Shown: piece after piece, positions 1-9,306 of the stretch
Position numbering within the stretch: position 1 is the first letter of the stretch
Layout: every line of letters begins with the position of its first letter
DNA from: Streptomyces marianii
GTDB lineage: Bacteria; Actinomycetota; Actinomycetes; Streptomycetales; Streptomycetaceae
Length of the DNA stretch: 64,000 bases
NCBI RefSeq assembly: GCF_005795905.1
Contig: NZ_VAWE01000005.1
Coordinates: forward strand, 3,836-67,835
Direction of reading: 5' to 3'
Notes under the pieces: generated by a model
The model's database searches: none
What the model was told of the DNA's origin: nothing
Seen by the model: only the letters and a program-made list of their open reading frames with translations
Translations under genes and position numbers: made by a program

Positions 1-106
1 AAGTGGATGGAGATGGTTGTCACGCCTTCCACTCTGCCATCAGGGTCTGACAATCGATTCCGGGCGACATCGGCACTAATGCGATCAGCTTTCCTGTCCC
101 AGGTCG

Positions 107-1933
107 TCAGCGTTTGATCCGGCCGCGAGCCGCCAGCGCGGCAAGTCCGAGAAGGACTGGTTCGCTGAAGCGGCTGAACATCTCGATCCAGGTGCCGGCG
201 GTGGTGAGGTCCTGGTCGCTGGAGCGGAAGACGACGGAGTTCAGCACGACGCGCCCCGCCTTCTTCGCGCGGTCAGCGGTCCAGCGCTGACTGAGCGGTC
301 CAGACAGGGTGGGGTCGCTCTTGTCGATCACCAGATGGATCCGGCTGCCGGGGACGGGCATGGTGCCGCTCGCGGTCTGTTGCGGCTTCGGGTTGGGCAG
401 GCCCCACAGCATCATCAGCAGCACGGTCAGGGCCATCGCAACCCCGAGCGCGGCCAGGGCTCGGGAGGCGCGCAGGCCGTAGCCGGAGACGAGCCAGTAG
501 GCGTTCAGCAGGATGCGTTCGCCGAAGGGAGTGTCGTGGTCCAGGCGGCGCATCTCCATCTCGCCGTAGTAGAAGTCCGCGGCGCCGGGCTCGTTCTTGC
601 CGTCCTCCAGGGCCTTGCGCAGCTGCCGGTAGGTGGCAGCCAATTCCTTGGGCCCCGGGGTCGTGGCCGGGTCAGGGTGGTCGGGGCCGGGCTGCCAGCC
701 CCGGGTATGTGCGGGGCGGCGGCCGGGGAGGGGCAGGGCGCGCCAGTGGTGTTCCTCAGCAATGGTCCGGCGACGGGTCCAGGGGGCCGGCGGTTCGTCG
801 AACGGAACGTGACCTTCGAAGCGCAGCTGGTCGAGGTGATGGGCGCCGGTGAACAGGCAGGCGGACAGGTCCACTCCGGACACCGCCAGGAAGGCGACGT
901 CCACGCCCGCCAGCATGGCGATCGACGGCTGAGGGTCTTGTCCGGTCAGCGGGTCTTCGGGGACCAGGGCGTCGTTGAAGGGGAACGGCCGTGGGTGGAA
1001 GTTGATGGCGACGGGCTGGGAGAGCACGGCGTCCAGCAGATTGATGTCGGCGTAGCGGACGTCGAGGGTGAGCGCCGTGTTGATCTGCGCCGCCTCCAGG
1101 AGAACTTGCGCTGCGGCGATCCGTATGCGGATCGGGCAGGTCAGGACGGCCCGGCTCAGGTCCAGCACGCCGCCGCAAACGATGGGGCCCACCAGAGGCC
1201 CGGTGAACGTCGTGTCGGGAAGGTGGGCGCTGTCTTTGAAGCGGGCCCCGGCGAAGACGGCGTCACGGCCGAACGTCGCCTCGGTGAACCATGCTGCCTC
1301 TTCGACGTGTACCGAGACGAAGACGATCCCGTCAGTGAACGTCACTCCGTTGAAGAGCGCTCCGCCGAACATCTGGGCACGGGAGAACAGGGCCCCGCTG
1401 GCGAACCTGGCGTGCTCGAAGTCAGCGTCCCCGGCGAAGAGGGTGTCCTGAAACCAGGCGGAGCTCAGGAAGTCCGCGTGCTCGAACGCGCCGTCCTGCT
1501 CGAAAACGGCTTCCTCGAAGACAGCCTCACTGTTGAAGGTGACCTCGTAGAACAGGGCGTCGTCCGAGAACTGGACACACCAGAAGAATGCCTCGCCGTT
1601 GAACGTGACGCCCGTGAAGTCGGCCCGTTCCAGGAAGCGGGCGCGGCCGAAGTCTGCCTCGCCGAAGGTGTTGCCGACCGCCGCTTTGAGCTCTTCCAGA
1701 AGTTCAGGGGTGAAGGGCACGCCGCGGCAGTCCACCGCGGCGCCGGGCGATAACGCCCCAAGCGCCTGGCGCCGCTCCTCCAGCTCCAGGTGGGCCAAGC
1801 ACCGGTCGTACGACTCCCACGGCACACCGAAGCAGGCGCCGCGCTCGCCCGGGAAACCGCAGGCAGGCCACCGAAGCCGGGGATCATCACTTTGGAAGGC
1901 CAGGATGGGGCGGCCCGCATGGATCAGGTTCAC
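107..1933 (-). CDS. Pentapeptide-repeat membrane protein
   Basis: 608 aa. Residues ~95-275 are built of A(D/N)F-type pentapeptide units (for example ADFGRARF, ADFTGVTF, AVFEEAVF), which fold as a right-handed beta-helix. A second pentapeptide-like patch lies near 340-370. A single strongly hydrophobic segment near 505-527 (ALGVAMALTVLLMM) and a hydrophobic C-terminus suggest membrane anchoring. The start codon overlaps the stop of the upstream gene (ATGA), so the two are translationally coupled. Pentapeptide proteins with C-terminal membrane segments are common in Streptomyces and their role is mostly unknown. No enzymatic motif is visible. Confidence 0.85.
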   Translation of the reverse strand: MNLIHAGRPILAFQSDDPRLRWPACGFPGERGACFGVPWESYDRCLAHLELEERRQALGALSPGAAVDCRGVPFTPELLEELKAAVGNTFGEADFGRARFLERADFTGVTFNGEAFFWCVQFSDDALFYEVTFNSEAVFEEAVFEQDGAFEHADFLSSAWFQDTLFAGDADFEHARFASGALFSRAQMFGGALFNGVTFTDGIVFVSVHVEEAAWFTEATFGRDAVFAGARFKDSAHLPDTTFTGPLVGPIVCGGVLDLSRAVLTCPIRIRIAAAQVLLEAAQINTALTLDVRYADINLLDAVLSQPVAINFHPRPFPFNDALVPEDPLTGQDPQPSIAMLAGVDVAFLAVSGVDLSACLFTGAHHLDQLRFEGHVPFDEPPAPWTRRRTIAEEHHWRALPLPGRRPAHTRGWQPGPDHPDPATTPGPKELAATYRQLRKALEDGKNEPGAADFYYGEMEMRRLDHDTPFGERILLNAYWLVSGYGLRASRALAALGVAMALTVLLMMLWGLPNPKPQQTASGTMPVPGSRIHLVIDKSDPTLSGPLSQRWTADRAKKAGRVVLNSVVFRSSDQDLTTAGTWIEMFSRFSEPVLLGLAALAARGRIKR

Positions 1934-2457
1934 CGGGTCTGCAGGGCGCCGCTGTCGATGAGGCCCTGGATGTAGGACGGCCAGTCGCGGGTGAGGCTCT
2001 GGGCGATGCCGTCGTGGACGTCCTGGCGCAGCTGCGGGGTGACGTGTTCGACGTCGCCGTTCGGGTAGTGCAGGCGCAGGCCTTCGCGGCTGGCGTCACA
2101 CAGGATGGCGTGGGCCTTCTGGGTGAGCGTGAGGTAGAGCTGTGGGACCTGTGCGTTCAGGAGTTCGTCGATGACGGCCTCGTAGTCGATGCCGAGATCG
2201 GGCCAGGTCTTGCCCTGTTTGTCGAGCCACAGGGTGACGTCGGAGAAGAACACGGCCTTGCCTGGACCGTCGTTCGGGTCGCGGGCCAGGCCGGTGGCGA
2301 GGTCGAGCGCGATGCCGGCGCCCTTGCTGACGAGAGAGCGGGGGATCATCGTCGGCGCGATGGCGACCGCACACTCTCCCCAGCCGTCGCGGGTCTCGGT
2401 CGGCCAGGGCAGCCCCAGCACGAGCCATCCCGCCGGTGACAGCAGCGCGTTGCTCAC
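1930..2457 (-). CDS. Hypothetical protein coupled to the pentapeptide protein
   Basis: 175 aa with no family recognised. It is a soluble-looking acidic protein without signal peptide or membrane segment. It starts at ATG 2457, and its stop overlaps the start of the pentapeptide-repeat gene by 4 nt, so the pair is one transcription unit and probably acts together. Possible roles cannot be read from the sequence. Confidence 0.75.
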   Translation of the reverse strand: MSNALLSPAGWLVLGLPWPTETRDGWGECAVAIAPTMIPRSLVSKGAGIALDLATGLARDPNDGPGKAVFFSDVTLWLDKQGKTWPDLGIDYEAVIDELLNAQVPQLYLTLTQKAHAILCDASREGLRLHYPNGDVEHVTPQLRQDVHDGIAQSLTRDWPSYIQGLIDSGALQTR

Positions 2458-2738
2458 CGTGTTCTCCCCCTTGGTTGTAGATCACTGGCATCTGATCTTT
2501 TCGCCCGGGGTTCGCGGTGAACAAGGCGTTCATCGGCCACCCATCGGCCCCGTCTGCCGCCGCCGATCCGGTGCTGCGCAGCCTCGCCCGTCGTCCTGGG
2601 CCACGTTCGTCAGGCGACATTGACGCCGCCGACCAGATCGGCACCAGGCAACCGTAGGTGCCCTGTCAGTGGTGCCTGCTATCTGCTGTCCTGTCAGATA
2701 CGCCGCGAATTACGCCGGATCGCAAGGAGATGCGATTC
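2458..2738. promoter_or_regulatory. Divergent intergenic region
   Basis: 281 bp between the leftward hypothetical gene and the rightward CoiA-like gene. It must carry both promoters. No convincing -35/-10 pair could be singled out. The only firm signal is the ribosome site AAGGAGA at 2724-2730, 8 nt before ATG 2739. Confidence 0.4.
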
Positions 2739-4160
2739 ATGCCTTTCACCGCGCTGCACCCCCAGCTGGGCCGTCTCGACGCCACGCTGTCCGACCTCGG
2801 AGGCGGCCTGGACTGGAGCCGGGTCCATAAGGTCCGTCCACGGGTCCCGCTGGCCTGCCCGGAATGCTCTTGGAGTCTGCACCCCAAGGTCTCCCGGTAC
2901 GGCGTGCGGTTCTTCTGTCACGACCCAGGGCGGCCGCCGTCATGTGAGTTGTCGAACGAGTCGTGGGAACACCACATGCTCAAGCTGGAGATGGCGGCCG
3001 CGATCCGGGCGGCCGGATGGTACGCCACGTTGGAGGTGCCGGCCGAGGACGGCTCCTGGCGCGCGGATGTCATGGCGTCGTCCGTGGACGGCACCCATCG
3101 CATGGCCTGGGAGGCGCAGCTGTCGCCGATCACCTTGGAAGACATCGCTGCCCGCACTGAACGCTACGTCGGCGAAGGCATCCGGGTGTGCTGGGTGTCC
3201 CCGCATGAACGATCGCCACAGTGGATCAGTACGGTGCCGGCAGTCCGGGTTCGTCCTCCGGGAGAACGGGAGCAACCCTGGATCGTGGACGACGGCCTCG
3301 CCGGATTCGACTTCAGCGCCGGCCGCTGGGTGTTCCGCGAGGCGCCGCTGTCGGAGTTCGTGCGCTGGGCGCTGCACGGCCAGCTTGTCCCCGCTCCGAG
3401 CCTGCCGCGATACCGGCGGGTCTACCGGGTCATCGACGGCAAGGAGTGGCGGTTTCGGCGGAGCCAGTGGTGGACGTCGCTGCAGTCGGTCGGTGACCAG
3501 GACAAGCACGAGGCCATGCGGCAGCGGCAGGAGGCCGCGAAGGCCGAGCGGGAGGCCCGGCAGAAGGAGCGGGAGGAGGAAGCCGAACGTCGTCGGCGGG
3601 CGCAGGAGGAGCAGGAGCAGGCCCGAAGGGCAGAGGAGGCCGAGCGTCTGCGCAAGCGGCAGGAGGAAGAGTCCCGCGTCTACTGGGAGAAGGTCCGTCA
3701 GCAGTGGGCGGAGAGGGAGGCACTCCGGGCGAAGGAGAAGGCGGAGGAAGAGGCCCGCATCGCCCAGGAGCAGGCCGAGCGGGAGGAGAGGGAGCGGCAG
3801 GCGCTGGAAACGGCGAGGGCGTGGTGGGCCCGGCTGTCACCACAGCAGAAGAGCGAACTGTTCGCCGCCGTCGCCGAGCATGCGTGGCGCGACTCGAACC
3901 TGCGGGTGGAGATCCCGGAGAAGCCGGTGATGTCACCGGAGTACGCCTACGGGGTGCCGGTGTACTCGCAGGGGAGACGACGAATCCTGTACGGAGTCGT
4001 ACAGCCCTGCCCCAGCCTGGTCGCCTCCTCACCCCAAGTGGCGCGCCTTCACGCCTTGGCTCGAAGTTCCCAGGAGGCCCGGGAGCTGGCCGCGGTGATG
4101 CCCGAGGGCCGGGTGACGGACCTTGACCTGCCCGAGCACGAGCAGCTGACCATGTACTGA
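2739..4160 (+). CDS. CoiA-like competence/nuclease family protein
   Basis: 473 aa from ATG 2739, chosen for its AAGGAGA ribosome site; an in-frame ATG at 2658 lacks one. The N-terminal third has the CoiA pattern: a Cys pair (CPEC) near residue 45, HHMLK with a following E, then RADVMA and EAQ, which together match a PD-(D/E)xK-type catalytic core (D of RADV, E-x-Q). The middle (~250-365) is a long charged coiled coil rich in E, R and K. The C-terminus has a short YGVPVY motif shared with the neighbour at 4206-5540. CoiA is known from natural competence and recombination; in actinobacterial plasmids this family is of unknown function. Probable DNA nuclease, inferred. Confidence 0.8.
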   Translation: MPFTALHPQLGRLDATLSDLGGGLDWSRVHKVRPRVPLACPECSWSLHPKVSRYGVRFFCHDPGRPPSCELSNESWEHHMLKLEMAAAIRAAGWYATLEVPAEDGSWRADVMASSVDGTHRMAWEAQLSPITLEDIAARTERYVGEGIRVCWVSPHERSPQWISTVPAVRVRPPGEREQPWIVDDGLAGFDFSAGRWVFREAPLSEFVRWALHGQLVPAPSLPRYRRVYRVIDGKEWRFRRSQWWTSLQSVGDQDKHEAMRQRQEAAKAEREARQKEREEEAERRRRAQEEQEQARRAEEAERLRKRQEEESRVYWEKVRQQWAEREALRAKEKAEEEARIAQEQAEREERERQALETARAWWARLSPQQKSELFAAVAEHAWRDSNLRVEIPEKPVMSPEYAYGVPVYSQGRRRILYGVVQPCPSLVASSPQVARLHALARSSQEARELAAVMPEGRVTDLDLPEHEQLTMY

Positions 4161-4205
4161 GAGACAAGGGCCTGTTCAGATCGGGCCAGTGGAGTCGAGG
4201 TGCCC

Positions 4206-5540
4206 TCACATCCTGTCCAGGCCGAGCATCCGGTTCACGGCCTGCCGGACGGTGAGGTCACCTTTCTCCCGCTGCGGAGGAAACGCCGGCGGGGACGTCG
4301 GAGTGAGCTCTGCGGTGAGGACCTCGACGCGTTGGCCGGGGGCGGACTGGGCCACGAGGCGGGTGCGCTCGCGCTCGGAGGCAGCGAAGAAGACCAGGGA
4401 GGCCAGGCGGCTGCGCAGCGCGGGCAGTCGGCTGGCCACGGGGCAGATGACCGCGTAGGGCTTCCCGCGCACGTACACGGGCACTCCCATGGCGAACTCG
4501 GGGCTGCCGTGGCGGGCGACGCTGGGGTAGGTGCCGGCCTCGTGGTACACGAACTCCACCACCGGCTTGGTCAGCGCCTTCTGACGCTGGAGCAGGGCCT
4601 CGATCGCCGCCAGGTGCTCCTGTTCGGCGGCCTGCCGTGCCTGCTGTTGTCGCTGCTGGACGGCCAGCAGGCGTTCAACGATCTGGTACTTGCGGATGTG
4701 CGCCTGGAGCTGCTCCTCTTCCATGTCGAAGTACTGCCGGGTGATCCACCGCCATGTGCCCTTGGTGTCCCAGCCCATGCGCAGGCGGTGCGGGCGGGTG
4801 GCGTTCGTACAGATGGCGGCGACGAAGCGTTCCAGCGGGAAGGGTGTGGCCGGCTGCCACGTGCCGTGGCCGTCGCACGGCAGGGGTCCGTCGACGCCCG
4901 CGCCGCAATCCTCGCAGTCACACCAGTCGCAGACCGCCCGGTCTTCGCACCACTTGGGCTCGAAGCAGGCGGCCCCTGCGGTGACCTGGACCGGACCGCC
5001 GTCGTCGTCGGGCCGGGCGATCTGGACGCAAGGCACGTTGTCCAGCCATGGGATGGTTTTGCGGTCGGTGAACCAGCACACCTCGACACCGGCCTCGCGG
5101 TACCTGTCGGTACGGGCCTCGATGTCGGTGACCGAGATGGAGGCCATCTGTGCCTCCAGGGCCACGCGGCGGCTGCCGTCGGGGGAGGTGGCCATCACGT
5201 CCGCTCGCCAGGAGCCGTCTGGGGCGGCGACCTCGTACTCGGTGCTCCAGCCCGCGGCGCGGGCGTGGTGGGCGAGGTCGAGCTTGAGCAGGTGGTGGGC
5301 CATGCCCTCGCCGGCGGCCCTGGCTTCGCAGTGGGGTGCTTTGTTGGCGTGCCGCAGAAACCAAAGGTCGTACGCGCCGTGGGTCTTGTGGACCAGGTGG
5401 AGGCGCCAGTCGCACTCGTAGCAGGTCAGCGGTGCGGGCCGCTTGGTCTTGTAGATGCTCTCCCGGTCCTGGCCGCAGCCGAGGTCGGCTTGGGTGACGT
5501 CGATGCGTCCCCACTCTTCGTGGACCCCGACGAACACCAT
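4206..5540 (-). CDS. Second CoiA-like protein, convergent paralogue
   Basis: 444 aa from ATG 5540, preceded by GAAGGAG at 7-nt spacing; upstream in-frame codons are not needed. It shares with its convergent neighbour the order Cys pair, HHLLKL, SWRADVMATS, ALEAQ, then RTDRYREAG, and the C-terminal GVPVY segment. A Cys-rich insertion (CDWCDCEDC, ~190-200) that could bind zinc is unique to this copy. The central coiled coil is shorter. The conserved D and E-x-Q support a nuclease fold. The gap to its neighbour is only 45 bp, so transcripts converge. Divergence from the other copy is large, so this is an old duplication or independent acquisition. Confidence 0.8.
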   Translation of the reverse strand: MVFVGVHEEWGRIDVTQADLGCGQDRESIYKTKRPAPLTCYECDWRLHLVHKTHGAYDLWFLRHANKAPHCEARAAGEGMAHHLLKLDLAHHARAAGWSTEYEVAAPDGSWRADVMATSPDGSRRVALEAQMASISVTDIEARTDRYREAGVEVCWFTDRKTIPWLDNVPCVQIARPDDDGGPVQVTAGAACFEPKWCEDRAVCDWCDCEDCGAGVDGPLPCDGHGTWQPATPFPLERFVAAICTNATRPHRLRMGWDTKGTWRWITRQYFDMEEEQLQAHIRKYQIVERLLAVQQRQQQARQAAEQEHLAAIEALLQRQKALTKPVVEFVYHEAGTYPSVARHGSPEFAMGVPVYVRGKPYAVICPVASRLPALRSRLASLVFFAASERERTRLVAQSAPGQRVEVLTAELTPTSPPAFPPQREKGDLTVRQAVNRMLGLDRM

Positions 5541-5602
5541 CGCTTTCTCCTTCGCTCGATGACGGAGCTTGTCCGCAGCGGACGGTAGGAACCGGGTCTG
5601 AC

Positions 5603-7864
5603 ATGGCATCCCCCAGTCAGAGCAGCCCGATACGCCGGACGAGGGAGGGCGGTCCCTCTCCGGCCGTAACGACCCGTGCTCCTGTTGCCGGTCTCGGGCC
5701 CCTGTTGAGCGGCTTGAGGCGCTTTCGGGGGCCGTCCGCCTTTGTGGTGGCTGTAGCTGATTCGGCAACGGTTGTCAGAGGCGCGGTCTACGCTGCGGCC
5801 ACCGAGTCTGCGAGGGGGAGGGCCTTGGTAGAGCTTGATCCGCAGCGCTTTTTCAGTAGTCAGCAGCGCCAGGTTTTGTACTCGCTCGCCGAGGGGCGAT
5901 GCGAGCTGTGTGGCGATGAGCTGGTTGTCGGCTGGAACGCCGATCACCGCATCCCTTGGATCGCTGGTGGTCCGACAACCGTCGAGAACGGGCAGGCCCT
6001 GTGCGCAGGGTGTAACAGCAAGAAGGGGCGGGAGATGCAGTTTCAGGACACGTTCAAGCCGCGGCCGTTTCAGGCGGATGTGGTCACCCAGGTCATCGAC
6101 GGTATCGAGTCGGGCCGTGACCGGACGGTTGTCCTTGCATCACCAGGTTCAGGGAAGACACTGGCGTACTTGTCACTGGCTACTCGCCTGTTTCGTGAGG
6201 GCCGCATCGACCACATCGCGGTGTTCGTGCCTCGCGTCACGCTGGCACAGCAGTGTGAGATCGGGTGGCAGCATCTGACCCCTGACAAGCGGTCAGAAGG
6301 ACTGTGCAAGCTGTTCGAGCAGCCACGGTTCGGCAAGATCTGGCACCGCACGAACGAGGTGCCGCTTACAGGGGGGAAGGGGACCGGGTTCGTTGCTACC
6401 TACAGTGCTCTGGCAACCAGCGAGTCGATCTTCCTGGAGTGGGCTGCCAAGCACGAGGGCCGCTTCTTGCTGATCGCTGACGAGGCCCAGTTCTGCGGAG
6501 ACTCCAGGGACAACGACGGCGGCGGCACACGCGCCGGGACACTCATCCAGAGGCTCCACGGGTTCGCGTTGCACACTCTGCTTCTGACCGGCACGCCCTA
6601 CCGGGCGGACAATGCGCCGCTGGTGCTGGCCGACTACGCGGACCCGCGGCCTGATGACCCGAAGGGCCTCAGGCCTCTGGTTAAGCACGCCGAGGCCACG
6701 TACGCCGACGGCATCGCGGAAAACTACCTGCGCACCTTCGAGATGCACCTGACTGAGGCGCGTGTGTCGCGTCGCACCCTGGGCGATCCCAGTGACCGAA
6801 ACAGCGGGGACACGCTCCTCACGTACAACCTGTCGGACGACGGGGATGGCCTGGCCGAGGTTTTGCGTGATCCCAAGACCTGGGAGCCGTTGGTAGAGCA
6901 GGTCGTCGCCAAGGTGCGCGACAAGCAGAAGTTCAATCCCGAGTACCGTGGGCTGATCTCGTGCATGGGGCAGAGCGAAGCCAAGAAGGTGCAGAAGTAC
7001 CTTCAAAGCCGCCACCCGGGTCTGCGGGTCGGGATCGCAGTCTCCTCGGACACGGACGCACCCCGGGCCTTGGCGGAGTTCCGTTCCCTGCCGATGGACA
7101 TCCTCGTGACCGTGCGGATGGCGTTCATCGGCTACGACTGCCCGCAGATCAGCGTTGTCGGAATCCTCACTCATTACCGGGACACCGGGCATCTCATGCA
7201 GCTGGTCGGGCGAGGGCTGCGAGTCTGGAGCGGGATGCCGGCCCGGGAACAGTCGTGCCTGATCATCGCCCCGGACGATCCGAAGATGAAGGACTTCCTC
7301 GAGCACCTTCGCGGTCAGCGGGAGGAAGGTCTGCGCCGCGTCAAGGAACGCGAGGCCGCGGAGGAGTCGACTGGCACCGCCGAGGAACGCCAGCTCGCCC
7401 TGTCCTTCGTGGAATCGGCCGTGGCCACGACCACTCGCGCCGCGAGCAATGACACCGACGTCGAATCCGACGAGCTGATGCTCATCGAGTCGATCAAGGT
7501 GGAGGTGGACTCGGCTGAGGACGCGACCAAGCTCGCGAGGTTCCTGGACCTGTACGGAATTCGGGCAAAAAGGGCGCAGGACGTGCCGGGCCCGCGAGGT
7601 GACTCAGACAACGAGGTCTTCGTCGAGGTGCCCCAGCCTCCGCGTACCGACAAGGAGATCATGGAGGACCTCAGGAGCAGGACCACGACCGCCATCACCC
7701 GATATCTTCACGCCTGCGGCGTGGCGCCCGGGTCCCCCGGCTACCAGGACGCCGTCCAAAAGGCCACGTTCAGAGTGAACGAAGCCGCTGGCTACACCGC
7801 GAAGACGGCCAACACCGTTGATCGCGCCGAGAAGCGGCTGAAGGCCGCACTAGCCCTGAAATAG
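5603..7864 (+). CDS. HNH endonuclease-SF2 helicase fusion
   Basis: 753 aa if ATG 5603 is used. The better supported start may be TTG 5825 (GGGGGAGG just upstream), which gives 679 aa and leaves room for divergent promoters. An HNH/zinc module follows (CELC, then ADHRIPW, N, and CAGCNSKKG). Next comes a superfamily 2 helicase: Walker A ASPGSGKT, motif II variant ADEAQ, motif III LTGTPYR, motif VI QLVGRGLRVW. The C-terminal ~150 aa are acidic/helical and unrecognised. The layout implies a DNA-translocating ATPase carrying its own nuclease, as in restriction or phage-defence enzymes (inference). The stop is 9 bp before the next gene, so the two form an operon. Confidence 0.85.
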   Translation: MASPSQSSPIRRTREGGPSPAVTTRAPVAGLGPLLSGLRRFRGPSAFVVAVADSATVVRGAVYAAATESARGRALVELDPQRFFSSQQRQVLYSLAEGRCELCGDELVVGWNADHRIPWIAGGPTTVENGQALCAGCNSKKGREMQFQDTFKPRPFQADVVTQVIDGIESGRDRTVVLASPGSGKTLAYLSLATRLFREGRIDHIAVFVPRVTLAQQCEIGWQHLTPDKRSEGLCKLFEQPRFGKIWHRTNEVPLTGGKGTGFVATYSALATSESIFLEWAAKHEGRFLLIADEAQFCGDSRDNDGGGTRAGTLIQRLHGFALHTLLLTGTPYRADNAPLVLADYADPRPDDPKGLRPLVKHAEATYADGIAENYLRTFEMHLTEARVSRRTLGDPSDRNSGDTLLTYNLSDDGDGLAEVLRDPKTWEPLVEQVVAKVRDKQKFNPEYRGLISCMGQSEAKKVQKYLQSRHPGLRVGIAVSSDTDAPRALAEFRSLPMDILVTVRMAFIGYDCPQISVVGILTHYRDTGHLMQLVGRGLRVWSGMPAREQSCLIIAPDDPKMKDFLEHLRGQREEGLRRVKEREAAEESTGTAEERQLALSFVESAVATTTRAASNDTDVESDELMLIESIKVEVDSAEDATKLARFLDLYGIRAKRAQDVPGPRGDSDNEVFVEVPQPPRTDKEIMEDLRSRTTTAITRYLHACGVAPGSPGYQDAVQKATFRVNEAAGYTAKTANTVDRAEKRLKAALALK

Positions 7865-7873
7865 GAGGGCCGT

Positions 7874-9151
7874 ATGAGCGTACGCATAGAGTCGAACTCG
7901 CAGCTAACCCCGGAACAGGAGCGTGTCTACCGGCTCCGCAATGCTGCGGAGCGCGACGGCGGAACGCCCGGCGGCTTTCTTGAGCTGCTTGCCGCCGTCG
8001 TGGCCGACGGTACGTGGCGCCAGATCCCCTCAGGGATCAACTCCTCCGCCCCGTTCTCCTCCTTCGCAGAGTTCATCGAGGCCAAGCCGCCGTTCGGTCT
8101 GGGGCAGCGGGTACAGGACGTGCACGTTCTGCTGCAGATGCGCCATCCGCACGAAACGGTCGCTGAGATCCGAGCAAGGATGGACGCCATGCGCGCCGAG
8201 GTGCGCCGGCTCCTGGCAGAAGACGGCATCACCGGCTACTCCGAGCAACAGCGGGACCGCGACATCCAGGCCTGGACAGCTCTCGACAAGGCTGGCAGCT
8301 GGTGGCTGGCCTTCTTCGTGGCCTGCCAGGTACGTCCAGCGAATGCGGGAACGTCGGAAGCGCCGAAGCACGGAGACGTGCCGAAGATCTCCGCTGCCGA
8401 GTTCGCCCGGCGCGCAGGCACGTCCCCTGAACGCATCCTGCGCTACTACAAGGCGTGGGAAGCGGCACATACGGCCGGCGCCGTGGCGGTCAGTGCGACC
8501 GACCTGTACCCCGGACATGAGCCCGTCGAGCTTCCCCCGGCCGACGACTGGACGCTCTACTACACGAGCCGCCGCAGCGCCTCTTCCGACCGGGGTGCCC
8601 TCATCAGTGCAGCCGCTGAAGCAGAGGGGATCCGGCCGACCAAGGCACTGGAAGTCGCCGAGAATCCCACGGCGCTGCGCGCGGCGATCATGGCCGACCC
8701 CAAGACCGCAGAGGCCGCTCGCAACGCGCTCAAGGCCCTCACCGCCGAGGAACGCCGCGAAGAGCACCTCTCCTATGTCCGGCAAGCAGCTGAAGAGGGA
8801 AAGGCACAGGCCCCTTCCGGGCAGGTGATCGAGCTGCCGGAACAGATAAGGAACGAAGTCACAGCCCACCTGGCGGAAGTCACCGACGACACAGCTGACA
8901 CCGAAACAGTGACCAGCACCTACGAAGCAGTGCAGGAGCTGGTCGCCAAGGTCGTCGAAGCGGATCCGCAGCTGCGTGCGAGCGAGCAACGGGTGCGGTT
9001 CCAAAAGGCACTCAAGGCAACCCGCAAGAACATTTCATCCATCGACCCCACAGACTTGCCAGCCGTCGTCGATGACGACCTACGGCAGGAGATCACTTCC
9101 TTGCAAGAACTCGTCAACGCACTCGTGGCAAGCATCACCAGCCGCGGTTGA
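7874..9151 (+). CDS. Helix-turn-helix partner of the HNH-helicase
   Basis: 425 aa, ATG with GGAGG 9 bp after the helicase stop. A helix-turn-helix-like segment lies near 170-197 (SAAEFARRAGTSPERILRYY), which resembles KorB/ParB-type or transposase HTHs. The C-terminal half is helical with predicted coiled coil. No catalytic motif is seen. Tight spacing suggests a stoichiometric partner or specificity subunit of the helicase. Function otherwise unknown. Confidence 0.75.
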   Translation: MSVRIESNSQLTPEQERVYRLRNAAERDGGTPGGFLELLAAVVADGTWRQIPSGINSSAPFSSFAEFIEAKPPFGLGQRVQDVHVLLQMRHPHETVAEIRARMDAMRAEVRRLLAEDGITGYSEQQRDRDIQAWTALDKAGSWWLAFFVACQVRPANAGTSEAPKHGDVPKISAAEFARRAGTSPERILRYYKAWEAAHTAGAVAVSATDLYPGHEPVELPPADDWTLYYTSRRSASSDRGALISAAAEAEGIRPTKALEVAENPTALRAAIMADPKTAEAARNALKALTAEERREEHLSYVRQAAEEGKAQAPSGQVIELPEQIRNEVTAHLAEVTDDTADTETVTSTYEAVQELVAKVVEADPQLRASEQRVRFQKALKATRKNISSIDPTDLPAVVDDDLRQEITSLQELVNALVASITSRG

Positions 9152-9166
9152 CCACGCGGCAGATGT

Positions 9167-9194
9167 CGGGTTGTCGCACTGATGAGGCAACCCG
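9167..9194 (+). terminator. Hairpin after the helicase operon
   Basis: CGGGTTG (9167-9173) pairs with CAACCCG (9188-9194) around a 14-nt loop, 16 bp after the stop of the HTH gene. It is a short stem without a U run, so a weak terminator call. Confidence 0.45.
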
Positions 9195-9306
9195 GCTCTG
9201 CGTCGCCGCCCTGTCGCAGTACAGCGGAGCCGGGCAGCGCGACCCCGAGCCGGGCCCCGCGGGATGTCATGGCTCGCTGGGGTCCGTGGGTGTCCGGCGG
9301 CCACCG

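Noticed and set aside
335..1753. Long rightward open frame over the pentapeptide gene
   Set aside because: It is the opposite-strand shadow of the pentapeptide-repeat gene. High GC keeps such frames open. No ribosome site, no protein family.
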